Source: Streptomyces sp. RB17 (lineage in GTDB: Bacteria; Actinomycetota; Actinomycetes; Streptomycetales; Streptomycetaceae). Taken from it: a stretch of DNA of 64,000 nt. A program made the position numbers and the translations under genes. This document shows, in pieces, positions 28,053-36,904 of this stretch (the first letter of the stretch is position 1; every line of letters begins with the position of its first letter). The notes beneath the pieces are model-generated. The model was not told the DNA's origin and ran no database searches. It was given only the letters and a program-made list of their open reading frames with translations. The DNA lies in contig NZ_WEGL01000002.1 in NCBI RefSeq assembly GCF_009604455.1, positions 558,001 to 622,000 of the forward strand. The letters run 5' to 3'.

Positions 28053-29060
28053 TCAGCGGCCGGGCGTGAAGAGCGCGGCGAGCCGCCGGTAGGAGTCCAG
28101 CAGGGCCGCACGGTGGTACGCGCTGGTGGTGACCAGGACCTCGTCGGCGCCCGTCTCCTTCAGCACCGTCTCCAGCTCGTGCGCGACCTGGTCCCCGGTG
28201 CCGGCGATGTGCCCGGCGAGACCGGCCTCGTACAGACCGCGCTCCTTCGCGGTCATCGGGCGGGCCTCGATCTCCTCGGCCGGGGCGAGCGGCGGAAAGG
28301 TGCCATGGGTGCGCGCGTACGCCATCGACCAGGCCTCCGGGACCAGCAGCCGCCGCGCCTCCGCCTCCGTGCCGGCGACCGCGACCGTCCCGGAGATCAC
28401 GACGTACGGCTCGGACGCCCAGTGGGAGGGGCGGAACAGGGAGCGGTACTCGTCGATGCCGCGCAGCATCTTCTCCCGGCCGCGCAGATCGCCGATCACC
28501 ATCGGCAGCCCGGCGCGGGCCGCGATCCGCGCGCCCTCGCCCATGGCCAGCACGAACGGCGGCACCCGCAGCCCCTCCGCGGGACGCGCCCGCACCCCGG
28601 TCGGCGAGCCGCCCTCGAACCAGCCCAGCAGCTCGCCGAGCTGTGCCGCGAAGTCCTCGGCGACCTCCTTGTCCCGGCCGAGCGCCTTGCGCACCCCGTC
28701 GGTGAAGCCGACGGAACGCCCGAGCCCCATGTCGATCCGCCCGGGGAACAGGGACTCCAGCACGCCGAACTGCTCGGCGACGACGAGCGGCCGGTGGTTG
28801 GGCAGCATCACTCCGCCGGTGCCGACCCGGATCGTACGGGTGGCCGAGGCGACCGCGGCGGCGAGCACGGTCGGCGCGGAACCGGCGACGCCGGGCACGC
28901 CGTGGTGCTCGGACACCCAGAAGCGGTGATAGCCGAGCGCCTCCGCGTCCCGGGCCAGCGACACGGTGTCCCGCAGCGCCTCGCCGGGCGGGTGCCCCTC
29001 GCGGGTACGGGAACGGTCGAGGACGGAGAACCGGGTCCGGGCGATCACTGTGCTGCTCAC
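28053..29060 (-). CDS. LLM-class flavin-dependent oxidoreductase
   Basis: A 335-residue luciferase-like monooxygenase fold (TIM barrel, FMN-using subgroup). Visible signatures are LGYHRFWVSEHHGVPGVAGS, IRVGTGGVMLPNHRPLVVAEQFG, FPGRIDMGLGRSVG and the C-terminal HIAGTGDQVAHELE. The substrate is unknown. GTG at 29060 gives the family N-terminus; no clear Shine-Dalgarno is present. It is divergent from the HAD phosphatase gene, with 65 nt between starts. Confidence 0.9.
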   Translation of the reverse strand: MSSTVIARTRFSVLDRSRTREGHPPGEALRDTVSLARDAEALGYHRFWVSEHHGVPGVAGSAPTVLAAAVASATRTIRVGTGGVMLPNHRPLVVAEQFGVLESLFPGRIDMGLGRSVGFTDGVRKALGRDKEVAEDFAAQLGELLGWFEGGSPTGVRARPAEGLRVPPFVLAMGEGARIAARAGLPMVIGDLRGREKMLRGIDEYRSLFRPSHWASEPYVVISGTVAVAGTEAEARRLLVPEAWSMAYARTHGTFPPLAPAEEIEARPMTAKERGLYEAGLAGHIAGTGDQVAHELETVLKETGADEVLVTTSAYHRAALLDSYRRLAALFTPGR

Positions 29061-29125
29061 GCACGGTTCAACGCCCTGGCGGGCCGGGAATTCCTGGCCC
29101 GCCGGCGCCTGGCTAAGGTGGCCCC

Positions 29126-29617
29126 GTGACCGACAGCACCAGGCGCCCGCTAGCCGTGTTCGACCTCGACAACACCCTGGCCGACACCGCGCACCGGCAG
29201 CATTTCCTGGAAGTACGGCCGAAGAACTGGGCCGCGTTCTTCGCCGCCGCGCCCACGGACCCGCCCCTCGCCGAGGGCATCGCGCTCGCGGTGGAGAGCG
29301 CCCGCCTATGCGAGGTCCTGTATCTCACCGGCCGCCCCGAGCGGTGGCGGCGCGACACGCTGGACTGGCTCGCGGCGCACGGGCTGCCCGAGGGGCGCGT
29401 GTACATGCGGAGCAACGCCGACCGCAGGCCCGCCCGGTTCACCAAGCTGGAGATCCTGCGCCGGCTCGCCCAGGACCGCGAGATCCGCTTCCTCGTGGAC
29501 GACGACGAACTGGTCTGCGACGACGCCGAGCGCGCCGGGTTCACCGTCGTACGCGCCCGCTGGGCCGCGAAGTCCGAGGCGCTTCAGGAGGCTCAGGAGC
29601 GCGAGGGCCGCACCTGA
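29126..29617 (+). CDS. HAD-superfamily phosphatase (polynucleotide 3'-phosphatase-like)
   Basis: A 163-residue HAD phosphatase with the nucleophile motif FDLDNTLAD (motif I), LTGRPERWR (motif II) and FLVDDDELVCDDAERAG (motif IV). The small domain structure and the downstream AHG..EGRVYMR segment resemble the 3'-phosphatase half of T4 polynucleotide kinase, but the true substrate is unproven. GTG at 29126 lies 6 nt after TAAGGT, a leaderless arrangement. Convergent with dodecin, 13 nt between stops. Confidence 0.85.
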   Translation: MTDSTRRPLAVFDLDNTLADTAHRQHFLEVRPKNWAAFFAAAPTDPPLAEGIALAVESARLCEVLYLTGRPERWRRDTLDWLAAHGLPEGRVYMRSNADRRPARFTKLEILRRLAQDREIRFLVDDDELVCDDAERAGFTVVRARWAAKSEALQEAQEREGRT

Positions 29618-29630
29618 CGCCCCAGGGCGG

Positions 29631-29846
29631 TCAGTCCGCGTCCTCGATGCGGAAGCCCACCTTCAACCCCACCTGGTAGTGCTCGATCCGGCCGTTCTCG
29701 ATCTGCCCGCGGACCTCGGTGATCTCGAACCAGTCGAGGTTGCGCAGGGTCTGGTCGGCGCGGGCGATGCCGTTGCGGATGGCCTGGTCGATGCCCTCGT
29801 GCGACGTGCCGACGATCTCGGTGACCCGGTAGGTGTGATTCGTCAT
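29631..29846 (-). CDS. Dodecin (flavin-storage dodecamer)
   Basis: A 71-residue dodecin: YRVTEIVGTSHEGIDQAI, the helix ARADQTLRNLDWFEITEVRG and the C-terminal strand YQVGLKVGFRIED. Family members form hollow dodecamers that bind flavins (and CoA in some bacteria), buffering free FMN. The flavin-stacking tryptophan is in NLDWFEI. GAGAGGAG lies before ATG 29846. Confidence 0.93.
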   Translation of the reverse strand: MTNHTYRVTEIVGTSHEGIDQAIRNGIARADQTLRNLDWFEITEVRGQIENGRIEHYQVGLKVGFRIEDAD

Positions 29847-29908
29847 GAGGGTGCTCCTCTCGTGTCACGCCGTACTCCACCGTGCCCCATCCCCGCCCGG
29901 CCCGCCCC

Positions 29909-29937
29909 TTGACCTCTGCATTGGTCCATACCAAAAT
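29909..29937 (+). promoter_or_regulatory. Promoter with DasR-like (dre) operator
   Basis: TTGACC (29909-29914) and CAAAAT (29932-29937) are spaced by 17 nt. Inside the spacer and overlapping the -10, TGGTCCATACCA (29922-29933) matches the dre consensus TGGTCTAGACCA at 10 of 12 positions; that site is bound by the GntR regulator DasR in the N-acetylglucosamine/chitin regulon. It lies 91 nt upstream of the solute-binding lipoprotein start. Confidence 0.65.
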
Positions 29938-30027
29938 CCAGCACACCCGTACGAGCCGTGCCGCTCGTCCCCCCACGTCGGGCCCCCACGCCTGTCCGCA
30001 CCCCTGCCAGACAGAACAGGACCCCTC

Positions 30028-31281
30028 GTGAGACGTCGTCTGCTCGCCCTCGTGTGTGTCACCGGTTCCCTCGTGAGCGCCTGCGGCCTGCTCCCGGGCG
30101 GCCACGAGCGCAAGACCGTCACCGTGTGGCTGATGAAGGACAGCGCTTCCAAGGAGTTCCTCCAGCGTTTCACCGAGGACTTCGAGCGCACCCACAAGGA
30201 CCTGCGCCTGGACATCCGCATCCAGGAATGGACCGGCATCGTCGACAAGGTCCGCGCTGCGCTCAAGGACGACTCCGGGGGCGGCCCCGATGTCATCGAG
30301 GTCGGCAACACCCAGGTGCCGCTGTACGCCGACGACGGCAAGCTCGCCGACCTCACGCTGGAGTCGATGCGCGACTGGGGCAAGGACCGGTGGCTGCCCG
30401 CCCTCGCCGAGCCGGGCAAGGACGCCAACGCGCAGTACGGCATCCCCTGGTACGCGGCCAACCGCGTCGTCATCTACCGCAAGGACCAGTTCGAGGCGGC
30501 CGGCATCACGCGTCCGCCGAGGACCCGCGAGGAGTGGCTCGCCGACACCGAGAAGCTCAACTCGCGCGGCAACCAGGGCATTTACCTGGCCGGGCAGGAC
30601 TGGTACACCCTCTCCGGCTTCATCTGGGACGAGGGCGGCGACCTCGCCCGGCAGAAGGACTACAGGTGGGAGGGCGCCCTCGACTCCCCGGCGGCGCTGC
30701 GCGGCATGGACTTCTACCGGCGGCTGCAGGCGCTGGGCCGGGGTCCCGTGGACGCCGACGAGGAACACCCGCCCCAGGCCGGGGTGTTCGCCGGTGGCAA
30801 GGTGGCGCAGATCATCGCCGTACCGGGGCTCGCCCAGTCGATCGTGCGGCAGAACCCGGATCTGAAGGACGAGCTGGGCTTCTTCCCGGTGCCCGGGAAG
30901 ACCGCGGCGCGGCCCGGCACCGTCTTCACCGGCGGCTCCGACCTCGTCGTCTCGGGCCACACCAAGGACCAGTTCGCGGCGACCGCCGTCGTCGGGGCGC
31001 TCGTCGGTGCCAAGTGGGACACCGAACTCGCCCGCACCATGAACTACGTGCCCAACAAGACCACGCTGGCGGGCGCGGTTGCGGGCGAGGAAGGGGTCGC
31101 CGCCATGGCCGCGGGCGCGGCACACGGCCGGGCGACCCCCAGCACCCCTCAGTGGGCCGACGTCGAGGCCGACAACCCGATCAAGGAGTACATGACCCGG
31201 GTGCTCGAGGGCGCGGACCCGGCGACGGAGGCCCGCCGGGCCTCCGCGAAGATCACCGGGGAACTCGCGCCGGACGTGTGA
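30028..31281 (+). CDS. ABC-transporter solute-binding lipoprotein (family 1, sugar type)
   Basis: A 417-residue extracytoplasmic solute-binding protein with a lipoprotein signal (VCVTGSLVSAC lipobox, Cys near residue 19) and a family 1 sugar-binding fold (TVTVWLMKDSASKEFLQRF at the start of the mature protein, PDVIEVGNTQVPLYAD, YGIPWYAANRVVIYRKDQ). It should deliver an oligosaccharide to an ABC permease, but no permease or ATPase gene is adjacent, so it is an orphan; shared MsiK-type ATPases are usual in Streptomyces. The GTG at 30028 has a weak AGGA site. A DasR-like box upstream suggests amino-sugar regulation. Its stop is 1 nt from the convergent egtD stop. Confidence 0.88.
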   Translation: MRRRLLALVCVTGSLVSACGLLPGGHERKTVTVWLMKDSASKEFLQRFTEDFERTHKDLRLDIRIQEWTGIVDKVRAALKDDSGGGPDVIEVGNTQVPLYADDGKLADLTLESMRDWGKDRWLPALAEPGKDANAQYGIPWYAANRVVIYRKDQFEAAGITRPPRTREEWLADTEKLNSRGNQGIYLAGQDWYTLSGFIWDEGGDLARQKDYRWEGALDSPAALRGMDFYRRLQALGRGPVDADEEHPPQAGVFAGGKVAQIIAVPGLAQSIVRQNPDLKDELGFFPVPGKTAARPGTVFTGGSDLVVSGHTKDQFAATAVVGALVGAKWDTELARTMNYVPNKTTLAGAVAGEEGVAAMAAGAAHGRATPSTPQWADVEADNPIKEYMTRVLEGADPATEARRASAKITGELAPDV

Positions 31282-31282
31282 C

Positions 31283-32242
31283 TCACCGCACCACGCTCAG
31301 GGACAGCGCGAAGCGGCCCGGTGCGTCCGTCCACCAGTGCGTCAACTCAAGGCCGGCCGCCGCCAGTTCGCCGGTCACTCCCTCCTTGCGGAACTTCGCG
31401 GACACCTCGGTGCGCAGCTCCTCGCCCGCCGCGAAGTCCACGGCCAGGTCCAGCGCGGGCACCTTCACGGTCTGCGCGGTACGGGAGCGCAGCCGCATCT
31501 CGATCCACTCGTGCACCGGATCCCAGAGCGCCACATGGTCGAAGGTGTCCGGATCGAAGTCGGCGCCCAGCTCGCGGTCGACCACGGCCAGGACGTTCTT
31601 GTTGAACGCCGCCGTCACCCCGGCCGCGTCGTCGTACGCCCGGACCAGCACCCGCTCGTCCTTGACCAGGTCCGTGCCGAGCAGCAGCCCGTCGCCCGGC
31701 GCGAGCAGGGAGCGTACGGAGGCCAGGAAGCCGGCACGTTCGTCGGGCAGCAGGTTGCCGATCGTACCGCCGAGGAAGGCCACCAGCCGGGGGCCCGGAG
31801 TCGCGGGGAGGGCCAGCGGGGCGGTGAAGTCGGCGATCAGGGCGTGCACGTCGAGATCCGGGCGGTCCTCGACGAGGGCCTGTCCGGCCTGGGTGAGGGC
31901 GCTCTCGCTGACGTCGACCGGGACGTAGGCCGCGGGCGAGAGCGCGTCCAGGAGAAAGCGGGTCTTCTCCGAGGAGCCCGAGCCGAGTTCGATCAGCGTG
32001 CGGGCACCGCTCGCCGCGGCGATCTCGCCGGACCGGCCGGCGAGGATCTCCCGCTCGGCGCGCGTGGGGTAGTACTCGGGCAGTTCGGTGATCTGCTCGA
32101 ACAGCTCGCTGCCGTGGGCGTCGTAGAACCACTTGGGCGGCAGCCACTTGGGGTTGACGGTGAGGCCGTGCAGGACGTCGGCGCGCAGCGCGGCCTCCGT
32201 CGCGTCCTCGGGGAGTGTGCGGGTGACGTGCAAGGGGCTCAC
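31283..32242 (-). CDS. egtD: L-histidine N-alpha-methyltransferase (ergothioneine)
   Basis: The 319-residue SAM-dependent enzyme that trimethylates histidine to hercynine, the first step to ergothioneine. Signatures: PPKWFYDAHGSELFEQITEL, PEYYPTRAEREIL, the SAM loop LIELGSGSSEKTRFLLDAL, and FLGGTIGNLLPDE. GTG at 32242 overlaps the egtC stop (GTGA). Last gene of a four-gene operon; in S. coelicolor egtDCBA is SCO0910-0913 (recalled). Confidence 0.95.
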   Translation of the reverse strand: MSPLHVTRTLPEDATEAALRADVLHGLTVNPKWLPPKWFYDAHGSELFEQITELPEYYPTRAEREILAGRSGEIAAASGARTLIELGSGSSEKTRFLLDALSPAAYVPVDVSESALTQAGQALVEDRPDLDVHALIADFTAPLALPATPGPRLVAFLGGTIGNLLPDERAGFLASVRSLLAPGDGLLLGTDLVKDERVLVRAYDDAAGVTAAFNKNVLAVVDRELGADFDPDTFDHVALWDPVHEWIEMRLRSRTAQTVKVPALDLAVDFAAGEELRTEVSAKFRKEGVTGELAAAGLELTHWWTDAPGRFALSLSVVR

Positions 32243-33054
32243 GTACAGGGCTCCTTCGATGATGGGGGCGCCCCCGCTCGAGCGGAGTCGAGAGTGGGGG
32301 AGGACGTGGGATCCTCCAGCGGTGCGAGCAGCACGCCGGCGCGGCTCGCGGTGAGTACGGTGCGGTCGGGGACCTCCTGCCAGAGCGGGTCGTCGTCGTA
32401 CGGCTCGGAGGCGACGACCGTGCTCCGGCCGGGCTCCGTGCGGTACCAGAGGGTGTCGCCCCAGGCGGTGGCGGCGATCGTCGTGCCGTCCGTCAGCAAC
32501 AGGTTGAGCCGCGAGGCCGGGGCCGCCCCGGTCAGCTGACGAACCGTTTCACTGAGGGCCTGCTCCGGCTCGTCGCCCGAGCGCAGCCGGTGCAGGACCA
32601 GCGCCCACACGAACGCCGAGTCGGTACGGGCCTGCAGCGACAGCAGCTCCACCGGGGGCAGCGCGGACACCAGCGGGGCCGCCGAGTCCGGCCAGCCCGC
32701 CAGGGCGCCGTTGTGGCTGAACAGCCAACGGCCCCAGGCGAAGGGCGCCGCGGCGGCCTCGGCGTCGGCGCCCGCGAGCGTCGCGTCCCGTACGGCGGCG
32801 AGGACGCAGCCGGAGCGCACCACCCGGGCCAGGTCGGCGAAGGACAGGTCCGCCCAGATCGGCCCGGCCCGCCGGTAGCGCGCCGGAAGAGGGTCGTCCG
32901 GGGCGTACCAGCCGACCCCGAAGCCGTCCGCGTTGACCGTCCCGTAGCGCTGCCGCCGGGGTGCCCACGACTGGCGCACCAGGCTGTGCTCCGGCTCCAT
33001 GAGAAGCCGTCCGAGCGGCTCCTCGGGCCCCATATAGGCCAGATGACGGCACAT
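32239..33054 (-). CDS. egtC: Ergothioneine biosynthesis amidohydrolase
   Basis: A 271-residue class II glutamine-amidotransferase-fold hydrolase with the N-terminal nucleophile Cys2 (MCRHLAYMG) and the conserved NADGFGVGWY and RWLFSHNGALAGW blocks. It removes the glutamyl group from gamma-glutamyl-hercynyl-cysteine sulfoxide. ATG 33054 overlaps the egtB stop (ATGA), and its own stop overlaps the egtD start. The C-terminal tail is low complexity. Confidence 0.95.
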   Translation of the reverse strand: MCRHLAYMGPEEPLGRLLMEPEHSLVRQSWAPRRQRYGTVNADGFGVGWYAPDDPLPARYRRAGPIWADLSFADLARVVRSGCVLAAVRDATLAGADAEAAAAPFAWGRWLFSHNGALAGWPDSAAPLVSALPPVELLSLQARTDSAFVWALVLHRLRSGDEPEQALSETVRQLTGAAPASRLNLLLTDGTTIAATAWGDTLWYRTEPGRSTVVASEPYDDDPLWQEVPDRTVLTASRAGVLLAPLEDPTSSPTLDSARAGAPPSSKEPCT

Positions 33055-34391
33055 CAGAGGGCCTCCGAGCGGGCGGTGCGGAACCCGGAGAAGATCTGCC
33101 GCCGGATCGGGTAGTCCCAGTTGCGGAAGGTGCCCCGGCAGGCCACCGGGTCCACGGCGAACGAACCGCCGCGCAGCACCTTGTGGTCGGAGCCGAAGAA
33201 CACCTCCGAGTACTCCTTGTACGGGAAGGCCCGGAACCCCGGATAGGGCAGGAAGTCGCTCGCCGTCCACTCCCACACGTCACCGATCAACTGCCGTACG
33301 CCGAGCGGTGATTCGCCCGCCGGGTAGCTGCCGGCGGGCGCGGGCCGCAGGTGCCGCTGGCCCAGGTTGGCGTGCTCCGGCGCCGGGTCCGCGTCGCCCC
33401 ACGGGTAGCGCATGGAGCGGCCGGTGGCCGGGTCGTGCCGGGCGGCCTTCTCCCACTCCGCCTCGGTGGGCAGCCGCCGACCGGCCCAGCGGGCGTAGGC
33501 GTCGGCCTCGTACCAGCACACATGCAGCACCGGCTCGTCCGGCGGGACCGCCTCGGTGACCCCGAAGCGCCGCCGCAGCCAGCGGTCGCCGTCCCGGCGC
33601 CAGAACAGCGGCGCGGTGATCGCGTGCTGCCTGATGTGGGCCCAGCCCTCCGGGGTCCACCAGCGCTCGGTGTCGTAGCCGCCGTCCTCGATGAACGCCT
33701 GGTACGCCCCGTTCGTCACCGGGGTGGTGTCGATCCAGAACGGCGCCACCTCCCGGGCGTGCGCCGGGCGTTCGTTGTCCAGCGCCCACGGCTCGGCCGA
33801 GGTGCCCATCATGAACGGGCCGCCGGGGACCAGGACTTCGGCCGGACCGGTGAACAGCGGGGCGGGTTCCGGGTCCGGTGCGGTCAGCGCCTGTGGCCCC
33901 GTTCTGAGCTGATGGGTGATCAGCATCGTCTCGTCGTGCTGCTGTTCGTGCTGGGCGATCATCCCGAAGGCGAACCCGGCCTCGGTCAGCCGGGTGCCGT
34001 GGAAGTCCGCGCCCGCCAGCAGGTCCGTGACCCGTCCGCGCACCTCGGCCGCGTACGTGCGGGCCTCGGCGGGCGGCAGCAGCGGCAGCGAGGGCCGTTC
34101 GGCCCGTGGGTGCTCGAAGGCGTCGTACAGCCCGTCGATCTCGGGCCGCATGGCGTCCCGGCCGCCGACGGCCCGGAGCAGCCACAGCTCCTCCTGGTTG
34201 CCGATGTGGGCGAGGTCCCACACCAGCGGGGACATCAGCGGCGAGTGCTGGGCGGTGAGGTCGGGCTCCTCGACGCAGCTGGTCAGCAGCGTGGTGCGGG
34301 CCCGCGCGGTGGTCAGGGAGGCCAGCACCCGCTCGCGGAGTGTCTCGGTGTCCACCTCGGTCGTCGCGGTGTCGGTCTCGGGGGCGGTCAT
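33054..34391 (-). CDS. egtB: Iron-dependent sulfoxide synthase (ergothioneine)
   Basis: A 445-residue non-haem iron enzyme joining gamma-glutamylcysteine to hercynine with oxygen. The N-terminal DinB-like domain carries the iron-ligand region (WDLAHIGNQEELW; MIAQHEQQHDETML). The C-terminal formylglycine-generating-enzyme-like domain has VPGGPFMMGTS, RLPTEAEWEKAAR, GDVWEWTASDF, VLRGGSFAVD and RNWDYPIRRQIFSGFR. Use of gamma-glutamylcysteine fits the presence of egtA and egtC. Start and stop both overlap neighbouring genes by 4 nt. Confidence 0.95.
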   Translation of the reverse strand: MTAPETDTATTEVDTETLRERVLASLTTARARTTLLTSCVEEPDLTAQHSPLMSPLVWDLAHIGNQEELWLLRAVGGRDAMRPEIDGLYDAFEHPRAERPSLPLLPPAEARTYAAEVRGRVTDLLAGADFHGTRLTEAGFAFGMIAQHEQQHDETMLITHQLRTGPQALTAPDPEPAPLFTGPAEVLVPGGPFMMGTSAEPWALDNERPAHAREVAPFWIDTTPVTNGAYQAFIEDGGYDTERWWTPEGWAHIRQHAITAPLFWRRDGDRWLRRRFGVTEAVPPDEPVLHVCWYEADAYARWAGRRLPTEAEWEKAARHDPATGRSMRYPWGDADPAPEHANLGQRHLRPAPAGSYPAGESPLGVRQLIGDVWEWTASDFLPYPGFRAFPYKEYSEVFFGSDHKVLRGGSFAVDPVACRGTFRNWDYPIRRQIFSGFRTARSEAL

Positions 34392-35722
34392 GTGCGGATG
34401 TCCTTCCTCCTGTGGGCGGTGCGGCCGGGCGGGGACGGGGGCAGGCCCCGGCCGGCCGGCCGGTCCAGCAGGTCGTCGGCCGGGCAGCGGCCCCGGGCGA
34501 CATAGCGGTCCAGATACGCGGCCACCGCATCGGTCACCTCGGTGGTGGCACCGAGCCGGGGCAGGGCCTGCAGCGCCGCCGCGAAACACATGGCGGCGAC
34601 CTCGCGCAGCTCCGGGTCGGCGAGGCCGAGGCGCGCCGCGTCGGTCCACAACGGGTTGTGCGGGGCGGGCAGGTTCAGGGACCGTTCCGCGAGGCGCTTG
34701 ACGCCCCGGTACGCCGTCTCGGCGGCCGCCGGGTCGTCGAACAGCGCCGCCGTCACCGCGAGCGGCACGATCCAGCCGTCGTCGCCGGGCTGCGCGTCGA
34801 TCATCCGCAGCTCCAGGTGGCCGCGGGGCCGGACCGGCGGGAACAGGGTGGTCAGGTGGTAGTCCAGGTCCGCCCGGGTGGGCGGCCGGGGCGAACGGGA
34901 ACGGATCCACTCCCGGAAGGTGAGCCCCTCGGGCACCTCCCACGGCCCGCTGTCCCGGCGCACACACATCACCGGTGAGTCGAGCACGTGCCGGGCCCAG
35001 GCGGCCCGGGGGTCGCCGTCCAGCGGGGGCGCCCCCGCACGGCCGGCGCCGATCTCCATCCACATCAGCTGCCGGGTGGACATCCAGCCCGTGGGCTCGC
35101 GGCCGAGCAGCGGGGAGTTGGCGAACGCGGCCACCAGTACCGCTCCCAGCTGATGGGCCAGCCACCAGCGGCGCCGGTACCCGAGCGGGCCCGGCTCCTC
35201 ATGGCCGGCGTCCACGCAGACCTGCACGGAGGCGGAGGCACACATCATGTGCCGGCCCGCCGGACCGGTGCGGTCCAGGCAGGTCTCCATCGCGTCGTAC
35301 CGCGGCTCGTGCAGGAACCGGCGGGGGGCGTGCCAGGGATCGTGGCCGATGCCGACCAGACCGAGTCCTTCCTCGGCGAGGACGGCGCGGACGGTGTCCA
35401 GGTCGGCGGAGACGGTGCGGATGCACTCCATCAGGGAGGCGGCGGGCGGCGAGCTCAGCTCCAGCTGGCCGCCGGGCTCCACGGTGAGCGGCGACCGCAG
35501 GGGCAGGGCCCGCAGTGCGGCGTACACCGCTTCGAGTCGTTCGGGTGTCACGGGGAGCTGCGGCATCCGCAGCTCTTGGATGAGCCATTCCAGTTCGACA
35601 CCGAGCGCGCGGGGCGGCCCGGTCTTGAAGCAGATGCCCCGGACCAGGGCCTCCACCTCGGCTTCGGCGACGGCCGTGCGGTGGTCCGTACAGTCGCCAC
35701 CGTCACTCTGGGAATCGGACAT
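34388..35722 (-). CDS. egtA: Glutamate-cysteine ligase (ergothioneine)
   Basis: A 444-residue GCS2-type ligase making gamma-glutamylcysteine for EgtB. Typical blocks are LGVELEWLIQE near residue 40, VEPGGQLELSSPP, HMMCASASVQVCVDAG and RGHLELRMIDAQPGDDGW. AGGAGGATC lies before ATG 35722. First gene of egtABCD; all three junctions overlap (ATGA, ATGA, GTGA). No egtE-type lyase gene follows in this operon. Confidence 0.94.
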   Translation of the reverse strand: MSDSQSDGGDCTDHRTAVAEAEVEALVRGICFKTGPPRALGVELEWLIQELRMPQLPVTPERLEAVYAALRALPLRSPLTVEPGGQLELSSPPAASLMECIRTVSADLDTVRAVLAEEGLGLVGIGHDPWHAPRRFLHEPRYDAMETCLDRTGPAGRHMMCASASVQVCVDAGHEEPGPLGYRRRWWLAHQLGAVLVAAFANSPLLGREPTGWMSTRQLMWMEIGAGRAGAPPLDGDPRAAWARHVLDSPVMCVRRDSGPWEVPEGLTFREWIRSRSPRPPTRADLDYHLTTLFPPVRPRGHLELRMIDAQPGDDGWIVPLAVTAALFDDPAAAETAYRGVKRLAERSLNLPAPHNPLWTDAARLGLADPELREVAAMCFAAALQALPRLGATTEVTDAVAAYLDRYVARGRCPADDLLDRPAGRGLPPSPPGRTAHRRKDIRT

Positions 35723-36001
35723 GTCGGGATCCTCCTGAAGATTCCACCATGCCACCGGCCCGGTTCGATCGTCGGGCCGGGCAGGCACTCGTCCCACCCA
35801 AGACCCTCGGGCCGATTCGCACAAGGGTGCCCCTGGGGACGTTCCGGTTCGGTCATCTCCGTTTCCGTGGGCGTTCTCCGGACCGTTCCGGGGGCGGGAA
35901 ACTCCGTTGCGCCGCATCACCAGGATCACCCAGGATGCGTGCATGAGCACGACGGGGGAGACCGCGCAGGCCGCGGACACGACGCCCACGGGGGTGGCGC
36001 C

Positions 36002-36904
36002 GTGAGCGCGCGCCTGCGCGGGATCGCCGCGGAGACCGAGAGGATCGTGGCGGCGGGCCGGTATCGCACGCCGGACGGCCGCGATGTCTCCCTCGCGGCG
36101 CAGATCGAGGCCGCGCGGGCCGGTACGCGGATGTTCGGCCCGGAACCGGTATCCCTACGGCAGTCGGGTGGCGCCGGTGCCATGGGCGACGCCGGGACGG
36201 GCTCGGAGCCCACGGCGGACACCGTTGTCGAGGTCACCGGGGAGAGCAGCCTCGAGGCGGCCCGCCGGCTGGCCGGCGCCCCGGTCGCCGTCCTGAACTT
36301 CGCCTCCGCACGGAACCCCGGCGGCGGCTACCTCAACGGCGCACAGGCCCAGGAGGAGGCCCTGTGCCGCGCCTCCGCCCTGTACACCTGCCTGCTGGCG
36401 GCCGGCTCCTTCTACGACCACCACCGCACCCACCGCGACCCCTTCTACACGGACCGGTTGATCCACTCCCCGGCGGTCCCCGTCTTCCGGGACGACCGGG
36501 CCCGGCTGCTGCCCGAGCCGTACCTCGCGGGTTTCCTGACCGCGGCCGCCCCGAACGCGGGCGTCGTACGGCGCACGGAGCCGCGGCGCGCCGCGGAGCT
36601 GCCGGCCGCGCTCGCGGTGCGGGCCGAGCGCGTACTGGAGACGGCCGCCGCCCACGGCTACGGCCGGCTGGTGCTCGGCGCCTGGGGCTGCGGAGTCTTC
36701 CAGAACGACCCGGCGCAGGTCGCGGGCGCGTTCCGGGCGTTGCTCGGTCCCGGCGGCCGGTTCGCCGGGACGTTTCAGCATGTGGTGTTCGGCGTGCTGG
36801 ACCGGACGCCGGGAACGGTGGTCCGGGAGGCGTTCACCAGGGCGTTCCCGGAGTCGCGCGGCAACGCGGCCGACGCGCCGTACGCGGGTCAGGTCCAGCC
36901 GTAG
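36002..36904 (+). CDS. Bacterial-type poly(ADP-ribose) glycohydrolase (TIGR02452 macrodomain)
   Basis: A 300-residue macrodomain-fold protein with the PARG signature: GGG at residues 107-109 (NFASARNPGGGYLNGA) and the catalytic QEE at 117-119, followed by ALCRASALYTCL. It should cleave ADP-ribose polymers or related conjugates. The GTG start at 36002 overlaps the stop of a 20-codon upstream reading frame (35943-36005), so translation may be coupled; there is no strong Shine-Dalgarno. It is divergent from egtA and overlaps the convergent PemK-like gene by 16 nt at the 3' end. Confidence 0.87.
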   Translation: MSARLRGIAAETERIVAAGRYRTPDGRDVSLAAQIEAARAGTRMFGPEPVSLRQSGGAGAMGDAGTGSEPTADTVVEVTGESSLEAARRLAGAPVAVLNFASARNPGGGYLNGAQAQEEALCRASALYTCLLAAGSFYDHHRTHRDPFYTDRLIHSPAVPVFRDDRARLLPEPYLAGFLTAAAPNAGVVRRTEPRRAAELPAALAVRAERVLETAAAHGYGRLVLGAWGCGVFQNDPAQVAGAFRALLGPGGRFAGTFQHVVFGVLDRTPGTVVREAFTRAFPESRGNAADAPYAGQVQP

